Assembly: GCF_024599655.1 (NCBI RefSeq)
Contig: NZ_CP102247.1
Location: 2,976,001 to 3,040,000, forward strand
Length of the DNA: 64,000 nucleotides
Origin: Enterobacter asburiae
GTDB lineage: Bacteria > Pseudomonadota > Gammaproteobacteria > Enterobacterales > Enterobacteriaceae
Direction of reading: 5' to 3'
The notes under the pieces are model-generated. The model was not told the origin of the DNA. It saw only the letters and a program-made list of their open reading frames with translations, and did no database searches. Positions within the stretch are counted from its first letter, which is position 1, and the number at the start of each line of letters is the position of its first letter. Positions 25,181-34,242 of the stretch are shown piece by piece. A program made the position numbers and the translations under genes.

Positions 25181-26524
25181 ATGGATCAGACACGCTCACT
25201 GGAAAGTTTCCTTGCCCATGTTCAACAGCGCGACCCGCACCAAAGCGAGTTCGCGCAGGCCGTACGAGAAGTTATGACCACCCTGTGGCCCTTCCTTGAA
25301 CAAAACCCGCGTTATCGCCAGATGTCGCTGCTTGAACGCCTTGTCGAGCCAGAGCGCGTAATCCAGTTCCGCGTGACGTGGGTTGACGATCGCAATCAGG
25401 TACAGGTTAATCGTGCGTGGCGCGTACAGTTTAACTCGGCCATTGGCCCGTTTAAGGGCGGCATGCGTTTTCATCCGTCCGTAAACCTGTCGATTCTGAA
25501 ATTCCTCGGCTTCGAGCAAACCTTTAAAAACGCGCTCACCACGCTCCCGATGGGCGGCGGGAAAGGCGGCAGCGATTTCGACCCGAAAGGCAAAAGCGAA
25601 GGCGAAGTGATGCGCTTCTGCCAGGCGCTGATGACTGAACTCTACCGCCACCTTGGTCCTGACACCGACGTGCCTGCCGGTGATATCGGCGTGGGCGGAC
25701 GTGAAGTGGGCTTTATGGCCGGGATGATGAAAAAGCTCTCCAACAACAGCGCCTGCGTCTTTACCGGCAAGGGGCTGTCGTTTGGCGGGAGCCTGATCCG
25801 CCCGGAAGCGACCGGATACGGCCTGGTTTACTTCACCGAGGCCATGCTCAAGCGCCACGGTTTAGGCTTTGAAGGCATGCGCGTCGCGGTGTCCGGCTCC
25901 GGTAACGTGGCCCAGTACGCGATTGAGAAAGCGATGCAGTTTGGCGCTCGCGTGGTGACCGCCTCTGACTCCAGCGGCACGGTGGTGGATGAAGCGGGCT
26001 TCACGGCAGAGAAACTGGCGCGCCTGTGTGAAATCAAAGCCAGCCGCGACGGTCGCGTGGCGGATTATGCCCGGGAGTTTGGCCTGACCTACCTCGAAGG
26101 TAAACAGCCGTGGGGCGTGCCGGTGGATATCGCCCTCCCATGCGCCACGCAGAACGAGCTGGATGTTGAAGCCGCGCGTACATTGATTAGCAACGGCGTA
26201 AAAGCGGTGGCCGAAGGGGCGAACATGCCGACCACCATCGACGCGACGGACCTGTTCCTGGAAGCGGGCGTGCTGTTTGCTCCGGGCAAGGCTGCTAACG
26301 CGGGCGGCGTGGCGACCTCTGGCCTCGAGATGGCGCAAAACGCCGCGCGTCTCGGCTGGAAGGCGGAGAAAGTGGATGCGCGCCTGCACCATATCATGCT
26401 GGATATTCACCATGCCTGCGTGGAGTACGGCGGCGAGGCATCGCAAACCAACTACGTGCGCGGAGCGAATATTGCCGGGTTCGTGAAGGTGGCGGATGCG
26501 ATGATTGGGCAGGGTGTGATTTAA
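25181..26524 (+). CDS. gdhA: NADP-specific glutamate dehydrogenase
   Basis: 447 residues, the usual hexameric bacterial enzyme. It makes glutamate from 2-oxoglutarate and ammonia when ammonia is plentiful. PMGGGKGGSDFDPKGKS holds the catalytic Lys region, FKGGMRFHPSVN the substrate site, and VAVSGSGNVAQYAIEKA the NADP-binding Rossmann turn. AAGAGG lies upstream of the ATG. It ends in a REP element that doubles as terminator. Confidence 0.97.
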   Translation: MDQTRSLESFLAHVQQRDPHQSEFAQAVREVMTTLWPFLEQNPRYRQMSLLERLVEPERVIQFRVTWVDDRNQVQVNRAWRVQFNSAIGPFKGGMRFHPSVNLSILKFLGFEQTFKNALTTLPMGGGKGGSDFDPKGKSEGEVMRFCQALMTELYRHLGPDTDVPAGDIGVGGREVGFMAGMMKKLSNNSACVFTGKGLSFGGSLIRPEATGYGLVYFTEAMLKRHGLGFEGMRVAVSGSGNVAQYAIEKAMQFGARVVTASDSSGTVVDEAGFTAEKLARLCEIKASRDGRVADYAREFGLTYLEGKQPWGVPVDIALPCATQNELDVEAARTLISNGVKAVAEGANMPTTIDATDLFLEAGVLFAPGKAANAGGVATSGLEMAQNAARLGWKAEKVDARLHHIMLDIHHACVEYGGEASQTNYVRGANIAGFVKVADAMIGQGVI

Positions 26525-26545
26525 GGTTTCGCTGCGTTCTCGCCC

Positions 26546-26639
26546 TTGTAGGCCCGGTAAGCGTTAGCGCCACCGGGCTTTTTTCCGGCCGCAGAGCTGC
26601 TTTTCGCCGGGTGGCGGCTGCGCCTTACCCGGCCTACGG
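26546..26639. repeat. REP pair (BIME) between gdhA and topB
   Basis: Two REP units in opposite orientation: TGTAGGCCCGGTAAGCGTTA with arm GCGCCACCGGGC at 26548-26578, followed by TTTTTT, and GCCGGGTGGCGGCTGCGCCT at 26607 onward. The first stem plus T-tract can terminate gdhA. The topB stop lies directly after the pair. Confidence 0.85.
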
Positions 26640-26640
26640 T

Positions 26641-28554
26641 TTAAGAGGCTGCCGCGCTCTTTTTCTTTTTAAACGGTTTCTTCGCGCCGCTACCGGGTGC
26701 AACCATCCCTCTGAACGTTTTCACCGGCGTGCTGCGCGCCTGATCGATCAGCTGATAAAGCGTCACGACCAGCGGCTGCATAAAGTCCTGGTAGCGGCAC
26801 TGCTTCTCGCTGATCTGCGTCAGCACCGATTCCCAGTGCGCGGTCATGTCCGGCCTGGCGGCCAGCTCCGGCAGAGAGTGGATTAGCGCGCGTCCCGGCT
26901 CCGTTGAGTGGATGTAGCGTCCCTTTTTCTCCAGGAAGCCGCGCTTAAAGAGCAGCTCGATGATCCCCGCGCGGGTAGCTTCCGTCCCCAGACCGTCGGT
27001 GGCGCGCAGGATCTTCTTCAGATCTTTATCCTGCACAAACCGGGCGATCCCGGTCATCGCCGACAGCAGCGTCGCATCGGTGAAATGGCGCGGGGGCTGG
27101 GTCTGACGTTCAACCACTTCGCCCTTCTCGCACAGCAGTTCGTCATCTTTAGCGACCACCGGCAGCGGCGTGCCGTCGTTTTCTTCGTCGCGCTCTTTAT
27201 TCCCCAGCAGCGTGCGCCAGCCTGCCTCTGCGAGGAAACGCGCTTTGGCGATAAATTTGCCTTTGGCAATCTCAAGCTCAATCACGCACTTGCGGAATAC
27301 GGCGTCCGGGCAGAACTGCATCAGGTACTGACGGGCGATCAGGTTATAGACCTTCGCTTCGTTATCCGTCAGGTTGACGCTGCTGGCGCGCGCCGTCGGG
27401 ATAATCGCGTGGTGGGCATCCACCTTTTTATCATCCCAGCAGCGGTTATGGGTGTCCGGGTTTACCGCCGGCTGCGGGAGCAGATCCGGCGCGTGCACGC
27501 CGATGGCGTTCATCACCGAGTGGCGTCCGGCAAAGTGCTCTTCCGGCAGATAGCGGCTGTCCGAACGCGGATAAGTGATGAGCTTATGGGTTTCGTAGAG
27601 CTTCTGACAGATATCCAGCACGTTCTGCGCGCTCAGGCCAAACTTTTTGGCCGCCTCAATCTGCAGGGCCGACAGCGAAAACGGCAGCGGCGCGGGTTCT
27701 GATTCCCGTTTATCGTTATAGCTGGTGACGATTGCGGGCTGCCCGGTAATGCGGTTAACCACATGATCGGCCAGCGGACGATGGAGCAGGCGCCCCTCTT
27801 CATCCTGGTACGATTCGCAGGCATCGCTCGGCTGCCAGACGGCGGTAAAGCGTTCGTCTTTAGGCGTGACGATATGCGCTTTCACCTCAAAGAAATCTTT
27901 AGCGACGAAGTTCTCAATCTCTTCGTCACGACGCACCACCAGCCCCAGCACCGGCGTCTGCACGCGGCCCACGGAAAGTACGCCCTGATAGCCCGCGTTG
28001 CGCCCAAGAATGGTGTAGGCGCGGGTCATGTTGATGCCGTACAGCCAGTCGGCGCGGGCGCGGGCTAAAGCCGAGACGCACAGCGGAATAAACTCGCTGT
28101 TGGCGCGCAGGCGCGAAATTGCCCGCTCGACGGCCTGCGGGTTGAGGTCGTTAATCAGGCAGCGCTGCACCTGCTGGCGCTTTTCCGGCGCCAGCTCAAG
28201 ATAGTCCAGCACCTCATCCACCAGCAGCTGACCTTCCCTGTCCGGGTCACCCGCGTGCACGATTTCAGCGGCGTCATGGAGAAAGCGCTTGATCACGTTG
28301 AGCTGTTTGGTGACCGAAGGCCGGGGCTGCAGGCGCCATTTTTCCGGCACGATGGGCAGATCGTTCAAATTCCAGCGGGCGTAGCGGCTGTCGTAGACAT
28401 CCGGCTGCGCCTGCTCAAGCAGGTGACCAATACACCAGGTGACCACCTGCCCGTTACCGCATTCGATAAAGCCGTCACCTTTGCGATGCGGTTTAGGCAG
28501 CACGTCGGCGATGGCGCGGGCCAGGCTCGGCTTTTCGGCAATAAACAACCGCAT
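26641..28554 (-). CDS. topB: DNA topoisomerase III
   Basis: 637 residues. Type IA topoisomerase that decatenates single-stranded or hemicatenated DNA, working with RecQ. The Toprim domain is seen in RLFIAEKPSLARAIAD and VHAGDPDREGQLLVDEVLDY (DxD metal site); the nicking Tyr is in HKLITYPRSDSRYLPEEH. The C terminus is shorter than in E. coli (653) and ends in a Lys-rich tail. The start is MRLFIAEKP at 28554, 4 nt after the selD stop, so the two are co-transcribed. Confidence 0.96.
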   Translation of the reverse strand: MRLFIAEKPSLARAIADVLPKPHRKGDGFIECGNGQVVTWCIGHLLEQAQPDVYDSRYARWNLNDLPIVPEKWRLQPRPSVTKQLNVIKRFLHDAAEIVHAGDPDREGQLLVDEVLDYLELAPEKRQQVQRCLINDLNPQAVERAISRLRANSEFIPLCVSALARARADWLYGINMTRAYTILGRNAGYQGVLSVGRVQTPVLGLVVRRDEEIENFVAKDFFEVKAHIVTPKDERFTAVWQPSDACESYQDEEGRLLHRPLADHVVNRITGQPAIVTSYNDKRESEPAPLPFSLSALQIEAAKKFGLSAQNVLDICQKLYETHKLITYPRSDSRYLPEEHFAGRHSVMNAIGVHAPDLLPQPAVNPDTHNRCWDDKKVDAHHAIIPTARASSVNLTDNEAKVYNLIARQYLMQFCPDAVFRKCVIELEIAKGKFIAKARFLAEAGWRTLLGNKERDEENDGTPLPVVAKDDELLCEKGEVVERQTQPPRHFTDATLLSAMTGIARFVQDKDLKKILRATDGLGTEATRAGIIELLFKRGFLEKKGRYIHSTEPGRALIHSLPELAARPDMTAHWESVLTQISEKQCRYQDFMQPLVVTLYQLIDQARSTPVKTFRGMVAPGSGAKKPFKKKKSAAAS

Positions 28555-28558
28555 CGAA

Positions 28559-29602
28559 TTAACGGATCTCAATCATCGGTCGACCACCGCGCGCGGTCAC
28601 CAGCTCGCCGATCGCCGTCAGGGTGATGCCGAACTCGGCGGCAGTGGCCTGTACCTCGGCTTCGGATTCCGGCGTGACCGCCAGCAGCAGGCCGCCGGAG
28701 GTTTGCGGATCGCACAGCAGGTTGCGCCACTCCTCAGGCATCTCGCCCATCAGGTGACCGTAGCTGGCGAAGTTGCGCTGAGTACCGCCCGGGACCGCGC
28801 CCTGAGCAATATACTCCTCCACGCCCGGCAGCTTCGGCACGTCCTGATACCAGACCTGCGCCTGCACGCCCGCGCCCTGACACACTTCAGAGAGGTGCCC
28901 CAGCAGACCAAAACCGGTGACGTCGGTCATCGCCTTCACGCCGTCGATATTGGCAAACGCCGCACCGGCGAGGTTCATCTGGCACATGACTTCCGTTGCC
29001 AGACCTTTGTGCTCCGGTTTCAGCAGGGATTTTTTCTCAGCCGTAGTCAGCACGCCAATGCCCAGCGGCTTGGTAAGGAACAGTTTGCAGCCCGCCTGCG
29101 CGGTGCTGTTGCGCTTCACGCGTTCGGTCGGCACCACGCCGGTGACGGCCAGACCGAAGATCGGTTCGGGCGCATCAATAGAGTGACCACCGGCCAGCGC
29201 AATCCCCGCCTGCTGGCAGGCAAAACGACCGCCATCAATCACTTCACGGGCCACTTCCGGCGGGATGGTGTTGATCGGCCAGCCCAGAATGGCAATCGCC
29301 ATGATCGGCTTACCGCCCATGGCGAAGATATCGCTGATGGCGTTGGTAGCCGCAATGCGACCGAAGTCGAACGGGTTGTCGACAATCGGCATAAAGAAGT
29401 CAGTGGTGCTGATAATGCTGGTGCCGTTACCTAAGTCATAAACTGCAGCATCGTCACGCGTTTCATTGCCGACAAGCAGGTTCGGGTCGACAAACTTCGC
29501 CTGTTCACTGTGCAGGATGGTCTCCAGCACTTTCGGGGAAATTTTACAACCGCAACCGGCTCCGTGGCTGTACTGCGTTAAACGAATGGTTTGCTCGCTC
29601 AT
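28559..29602 (-). CDS. selD: Selenide, water dikinase
   Basis: 347 residues. SelD makes selenophosphate from selenide and ATP, needed for selenocysteine and selenouridine in tRNA. The catalytic Cys17 lies in GAGCGCKISPKVL (Cys rather than Sec here) and the ATP/metal-binding Asp pair in NETRDDAAVYDLG. Phosphate-binding GGHSIDAPEPIFG is present. ydjA-selD-topB is the same operon as in E. coli; a hairpin sits upstream of selD. Confidence 0.97.
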   Translation of the reverse strand: MSEQTIRLTQYSHGAGCGCKISPKVLETILHSEQAKFVDPNLLVGNETRDDAAVYDLGNGTSIISTTDFFMPIVDNPFDFGRIAATNAISDIFAMGGKPIMAIAILGWPINTIPPEVAREVIDGGRFACQQAGIALAGGHSIDAPEPIFGLAVTGVVPTERVKRNSTAQAGCKLFLTKPLGIGVLTTAEKKSLLKPEHKGLATEVMCQMNLAGAAFANIDGVKAMTDVTGFGLLGHLSEVCQGAGVQAQVWYQDVPKLPGVEEYIAQGAVPGGTQRNFASYGHLMGEMPEEWRNLLCDPQTSGGLLLAVTPESEAEVQATAAEFGITLTAIGELVTARGGRPMIEIR

Positions 29603-29665
29603 GGACGTCTCCTGTCATCTCAATCGCGCTATGGTAGCGCTCATTCCATAAAGAGGTAAGTATGA

Positions 29666-29704
29666 CTGTCTGAATTCTGCGGCAGATGCTCAGAATCCAG
29701 ACAG
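29666..29704 (-). other. Large hairpin between ydjA and selD
   Basis: CTGTCTGAATTCTG and CAGAATCCAGACAG pair over 14 positions with one mismatch and an 11-nt loop, in the 116-nt ydjA-selD spacer. On the minus strand no T-run follows, so it is not an ordinary terminator. It may stabilise ydjA mRNA or control selD. Confidence 0.6.
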
Positions 29705-29718
29705 TTTAGCGTGCGTTA

Positions 29719-30270
29719 TCAGAAACGGCTGACGAAAGGCGTGGTGTCCGGCACGCTGATGGTGCTGGAGGCTTTAAGCTGTGGGGTGCCGAGATAGAGG
29801 AAGCCGACAATTTTATCGTGCTCGCCACAGACGAACCCATCACGCACGACCGAACTTTCGGTCAGCGGCCCGGTGCGCCAGATGCCATTGAAGCCCTGCG
29901 CGACGGCGGCCATCTGCATTGCCATCACCGCGCAGCCTGCGGACATTTCCTGCTCCCAGACCGGCACCTTATGGTCAGCCTGGCATTTCGCCACGACAGC
30001 GATAATCATCGGGGCGCGGAACGGAGCATTGCGCGCCTTGTCGATACCTTTCTCATCCTGCCCGGCGGCAACCGCGCCCTGCTCCAGCAGTTGGCTAAAA
30101 CGATCGCGGCCTTCGCCTTCAATCACAAAGAAGTGCCACGGCTGCAGCGTACCGTGATCGGGGGCACGCATGCCGGCACGCAGAATGTTCTCCAGCTGCT
30201 CGCCTGCCGGGGCAGGTTCGGCCAGACGGGAAGCGCTACGGCGGTTAACAAGCAGTTCGAGTGCGTCCAT
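29719..30270 (-). CDS. ydjA: Nitroreductase-family flavoprotein YdjA
   Basis: 183 residues, the minimal nitroreductase fold that binds FMN as a homodimer. MDALELLVNRRSASRLAEP gives the phosphate-binding Arg/Ser cluster and APDHGTLQPWHFFVIEG the isoalloxazine site, with GFLYLGTPQ near the end. Physiological substrate unknown. AAAGGAG precedes the ATG. It heads the ydjA-selD-topB operon and is divergent from sppA. Confidence 0.93.
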   Translation of the reverse strand: MDALELLVNRRSASRLAEPAPAGEQLENILRAGMRAPDHGTLQPWHFFVIEGEGRDRFSQLLEQGAVAAGQDEKGIDKARNAPFRAPMIIAVVAKCQADHKVPVWEQEMSAGCAVMAMQMAAVAQGFNGIWRTGPLTESSVVRDGFVCGEHDKIVGFLYLGTPQLKASSTISVPDTTPFVSRF

Positions 30271-30437
30271 TGGTTAACTCCTTTCTTGAAATTTACTCAC
30301 AAAATTAACACGGCGGCAGATTTTGTTACAGCCTGGCAGGCGATTCCTGCTGACAAGTGGCGGTTGGGTCATTACGATAACCCAACATTACCGTCCAGTG
30401 GCGACGGAAACAGTCATTTTCTGGTTAGGGAGAATAC

Positions 30438-32294
30438 ATGCGAACCCTTTGGCGAATCTTTGCCGGTTTCTTTAAATGGACGTGGAGACTGCTCAACTTC
30501 GTCCGCAACCTGGTGATGAACATCTTCTTCATCTTCCTGGTTCTGGTTTGCGCGGGCATCTGGATGCATATCAGCAATGCGAATCAGGCGCAGCATTCAA
30601 CGCGCGGCGCGCTATTACTCGATATCACCGGCGTTATTGTTGATAAGCCGTCCACCAGCAGTCGCCTGAGCGTGATTGGTCGCCAGCTGTTTGGCGCAAC
30701 CTCAGATCGTCTGCAGGAAAATTCCCTGTTTGATATCGTCGATACCATCCGCCAGGCCAAAGACGACCGTAACATCACCGGGATCGTACTGGATCTGAAA
30801 GATTTTGCCGGAGGCGATCAGCCTTCAATGCAATACATCGGTAAAGCGCTGCGCGAATTCCGCGACAGCGGCAAGCCGGTGATTGCCGTGGGCGACAGCT
30901 ACAGCCAGGGACAATATTATCTGGCGAGCTTCGCCAATAAAATCTGGCTCTCCCCGCAGGGCACGGTGGATCTGCACGGCTTTGCCACCAACGGCCTGTA
31001 CTACAAATCTCTGCTCGACAAGCTGAAGGTCACCACCCACGTCTTCCGCGTCGGCACGTATAAATCAGCCGTCGAGCCGTTTATCCGCGACGATATGTCC
31101 CCTGCCGCCCGTGAAGCGGACAGCCGCTGGATTGGCGAGCTGTGGCAGAACTATCTGGGCACCGTTGCCGCCAACCGCCAGATTACGCCTGAGCAGGCGT
31201 TCCCGGGCGCAAAGGGCGTGCTGGAAGGCCTGCGTAAGGTTGACGGTGATACCGCGAAATATGCGCTGGATAACAAACTGGTTGATGCCCTGGGCACCAG
31301 CGCCGAGATTGAAAAATCCCTGAGCAAGCAGTTTGGCTGGAGCAAAGAGGATAAAAATTACAGCGCCATCAGCATGTATGATTACTCGACGAAAAAGCCG
31401 GATGACAGCGGTGACAGCGTAGCCGTGGTGTTTGCCAACGGCGCCATCATGGACGGTCAGGAGACCCCGGGTAACGTGGGCGGAGATACTACCGCGTCAC
31501 AAATCCGCGATGCTCGCCTGGATCCGAAAGTGAAAGCGATTGTCCTTCGGGTGAACAGCCCTGGCGGCAGCGTCAGTGCCTCTGAAGTGATCCGCGCTGA
31601 ACTGGCCGCGGCGCGCGCCGCCGGCAAGCCGGTCGTCGTATCCATGGGCGGAATGGCCGCCTCCGGGGGTTACTGGATCTCAACGCCAGCCAACTACATC
31701 GTGGCTAACCCAAGCACGCTGACCGGCTCGATTGGCATCTTCGGGGTGATCAACACCGTGGAGAACAGCCTGGATTCCCTGGGCGTGCATACCGATGGGG
31801 TGGCCACCTCTCCGCTGGCGGATGTGTCGGTGACCAAATCTCTGCCGCCGGAAGTCTCTGAAATGATGCAGCTCAGCATTGAGAACGGCTATAAACGCTT
31901 TATCACCCTGGTCGCGGACTCGCGTAAAAAGACGCCTGAGCAGATCGACCAGATCGCACAGGGCCACGTCTGGACCGGCCAGGATGCGAAGAGCAACGGT
32001 CTGGTGGACAGCCTGGGCGACTTCGATGACGCGGTGAAGAAAGCCGCCGAGCTGGCGAAGCTCAAGCAGTGGCATATCGAGTATTACCAGGACGAGCCGT
32101 CGTTCTTCGATATGGTCATGGACAGCATGTCCGGCTCGGTACGCGCCATGCTGCCGGAGGCGATGCAGGCTTACCTGCCTGCGCCGGTTGCCACGGCGGC
32201 GAAAGCGATGAAGGCGGAAAGCGATAAGCTCGCGGCCTTTAACGATCCACAGAGTCGTTACGCGTTTTGCCTGACCTGCGCTAACGTCCGTTAA
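30438..32294 (+). CDS. sppA: Protease IV (signal peptide peptidase SppA)
   Basis: 618 residues, long two-domain form. An N-terminal membrane anchor (NIFFIFLVLVCAGIWMHIS) is followed by tandem ClpP-like domains. The nucleophile Ser is in SMGGMAASGGYW of the C-terminal domain, and the Lys of the dyad in VFRVGTYKSAVEPF of the N-terminal domain, as in E. coli (S409/K209). It degrades cleaved signal peptides in the membrane. GGGAG precedes the ATG; a terminator follows. Confidence 0.96.
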   Translation: MRTLWRIFAGFFKWTWRLLNFVRNLVMNIFFIFLVLVCAGIWMHISNANQAQHSTRGALLLDITGVIVDKPSTSSRLSVIGRQLFGATSDRLQENSLFDIVDTIRQAKDDRNITGIVLDLKDFAGGDQPSMQYIGKALREFRDSGKPVIAVGDSYSQGQYYLASFANKIWLSPQGTVDLHGFATNGLYYKSLLDKLKVTTHVFRVGTYKSAVEPFIRDDMSPAAREADSRWIGELWQNYLGTVAANRQITPEQAFPGAKGVLEGLRKVDGDTAKYALDNKLVDALGTSAEIEKSLSKQFGWSKEDKNYSAISMYDYSTKKPDDSGDSVAVVFANGAIMDGQETPGNVGGDTTASQIRDARLDPKVKAIVLRVNSPGGSVSASEVIRAELAAARAAGKPVVVSMGGMAASGGYWISTPANYIVANPSTLTGSIGIFGVINTVENSLDSLGVHTDGVATSPLADVSVTKSLPPEVSEMMQLSIENGYKRFITLVADSRKKTPEQIDQIAQGHVWTGQDAKSNGLVDSLGDFDDAVKKAAELAKLKQWHIEYYQDEPSFFDMVMDSMSGSVRAMLPEAMQAYLPAPVATAAKAMKAESDKLAAFNDPQSRYAFCLTCANVR

Positions 32295-32300
32295 AAACCG

Positions 32301-32332
32301 TCCCCTCTTCCCGCGAAGAGGGGATTTTTTTC
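32301..32332 (+). terminator. sppA terminator
   Basis: TCCCCTCTTC / GAAGAGGGGA stem with a 4-nt loop and a T-tract of about 8, 6 nt after the sppA stop and just before ansA. Confidence 0.9.
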
Positions 32333-32357
32333 TTTTGAAGAACAAGAACTCACTACC

Positions 32358-33374
32358 ATGCAGAAGAAATCGATTTATGTAGCCTACACCGGCGGTACCA
32401 TCGGTATGCAGCGCTCTGAAAACGGCTATATCCCTGTCTCCGGCCACCTGCAGCGTCAGCTTGCGCTGATGCCAGAATTCCACCGTCCGGAAATGCCTGA
32501 CTTCACCATCCACGAATACGAGCCGCTGATGGACTCCTCCGACATGACGCCGGAAGACTGGCAGCACATCGCGGATGACATTAAAGCCCATTACGACCAG
32601 TACGACGGCTTCGTGATCCTGCACGGCACCGACACCATGGCGTTTACCGCCTCGGCGCTCTCCTTCATGCTGGAGAACCTGAGCAAGCCGGTTATCGTCA
32701 CCGGGTCGCAAATCCCGCTGGCTGAGCTGCGCTCAGACGGGCAGATCAACCTGCTGAACTCCCTCTACGTTGCGGCGAATTACCCGATTAACGAAGTGTC
32801 GCTGTTCTTTAACAACCGTCTGTATCGCGGCAACCGCACAACCAAAGCTCATGCCGACGGTTTTGACGCCTTCGCCTCCCCTAACCTGCAGCCGCTGCTG
32901 GAGGCCGGGATTCATATCCGTCGTCTGGGCACGCCGCCTGCGCCGAACACCGCCGGCGAGCTGATTGTGCATCCGATTACTCCGCAACCGATTGGCGTGG
33001 TTACCATCTATCCGGGTATCTCTGCGGACGTGGTGCGTAACTTCCTGCGTCAGCCGGTGAAAGCGCTGATTTTGCGCTCCTACGGCGTCGGCAATGCGCC
33101 GCAGAACGGCGAATTCCTGAAAGAGCTTCAGGAAGCCAGCGAGCGCGGAATTGTGGTCGTGAACCTGACCCAGTGCATGTCCGGAAAGGTCAACATGGGC
33201 GGCTATGCCACCGGTAACGCGCTGGCGCATGCGGGTGTTATCAGCGGCTTCGATATGACCGTTGAGGCAACGCTGACTAAACTTCACTATTTACTGAGTC
33301 AGGATCTGGACATTCAGTCCATTCGCAGCGCGATGATGCAAAACCTGCGTGGCGAGCTGACCCCGGACGAATAA
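32358..33374 (+). CDS. ansA: Cytoplasmic L-asparaginase I
   Basis: 338 residues. AnsA hydrolyses asparagine to aspartate and ammonia; the type I enzyme is cytoplasmic and allosteric, and no signal peptide is seen. The first active-site Thr is in AYTGGTIGM and the Thr-Asp pair in VILHGTDTMAFTASAL. pncA begins 10 nt downstream, so the two amidases share an operon. Confidence 0.96.
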   Translation: MQKKSIYVAYTGGTIGMQRSENGYIPVSGHLQRQLALMPEFHRPEMPDFTIHEYEPLMDSSDMTPEDWQHIADDIKAHYDQYDGFVILHGTDTMAFTASALSFMLENLSKPVIVTGSQIPLAELRSDGQINLLNSLYVAANYPINEVSLFFNNRLYRGNRTTKAHADGFDAFASPNLQPLLEAGIHIRRLGTPPAPNTAGELIVHPITPQPIGVVTIYPGISADVVRNFLRQPVKALILRSYGVGNAPQNGEFLKELQEASERGIVVVNLTQCMSGKVNMGGYATGNALAHAGVISGFDMTVEATLTKLHYLLSQDLDIQSIRSAMMQNLRGELTPDE

Positions 33375-33383
33375 GGAGTGCTC

Positions 33384-34025
33384 ATGAAGCAACGCGCCCT
33401 GCTACTGGTCGATTTGCAAAATGATTTCTGCGCGGGCGGTGCGCTGGCCGTCGCCGAAGGTGACAGCACCGTTGACGTGGCAAACACGCTGATGGACTGG
33501 TGCAAAGCCCGCGGCGAAGCGGTTGTTGCAAGCCAGGACTGGCACCCGGCGAACCACGGCAGCTTTGCCAGCCAGCACGACGTCGAGCCTTTCACTCAGG
33601 GGGAACTCGACGGGCTGGCGCAAACCTTCTGGCCGGATCACTGCGTACAGCAGACGGAAGGCGCGGAGCTACATCCGCTCCTGAATCAGAAAGCCATCGA
33701 CGCGGTGTTCCACAAAGGTGAAAACCCGGCTATCGACAGCTATAGCGCGTTTTTTGATAACGGGCATCGCCAGAAAACGGCGCTGGACGCGTGGTTACGT
33801 CATCACGAAATCACGGAGCTGATTGTGCTGGGCCTGGCGACGGATTACTGCGTGAAGTTTACCGTTCTGGACGCGCTCCAGTTAGGTTACACCGTCAGCG
33901 TCATCACCGACGGCTGCCGCGGGGTGAACATTCACCCGCAGGACAGCGCTCAGGCGTTTATGGATATGGCTGCGGAAGGCGCGACGCTGTATACGCTCGA
34001 AGACTGGCTGGAGACGCAGGCGTAA
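33384..34025 (+). CDS. pncA: Nicotinamidase
   Basis: 213 residues. PncA turns nicotinamide into nicotinic acid for NAD salvage. The Asp-Lys-Cys triad is visible: LLVDLQNDFCAGG (Asp10), HKGENPAIDSYSAF (Lys), and GLATDYCVKFTVLDAL (Cys). Metal ligands are in SQDWHPANHGSF. The ATG at 33384 has AAGGAG at good spacing; the frame upstream of it is not used. Links to nadE in the same window are by pathway only. Confidence 0.96.
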   Translation: MKQRALLLVDLQNDFCAGGALAVAEGDSTVDVANTLMDWCKARGEAVVASQDWHPANHGSFASQHDVEPFTQGELDGLAQTFWPDHCVQQTEGAELHPLLNQKAIDAVFHKGENPAIDSYSAFFDNGHRQKTALDAWLRHHEITELIVLGLATDYCVKFTVLDALQLGYTVSVITDGCRGVNIHPQDSAQAFMDMAAEGATLYTLEDWLETQA

Positions 34026-34034
34026 GTCTTTTAA

Positions 34035-34104
34035 GCCGGGTGGCGGCTGCGCCTTACCCGGCCGACCTTTCCCCGTAGGCCGGGTAAGGCGCAGCCGCCA
34101 CCCG
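34035..34104. repeat. REP pair (BIME) after pncA
   Basis: GCCGGGTGGCGGCTGCGCCT runs into TACCCGGC at 34035-34062 and is repeated in inverse at 34075-34104 (GTAGGCCGGGTAAGGCGCAG then CCGCCACCCG). The two units are near-perfect complements 12 nt apart. Confidence 0.9.
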
Positions 34105-34242
34105 CAATTCCCCTCTCCGATCCCCATAAAGTGAACTCCCTCGCATCCTTAGCGAAGCGGCAATGCTATTCTCTTTAGGCTGTTTTTTCGCCACGCCTTT
34201 TCCGTGGCGTGGTTAATTTTATTAAGTCAAAGAGGAACTTGT

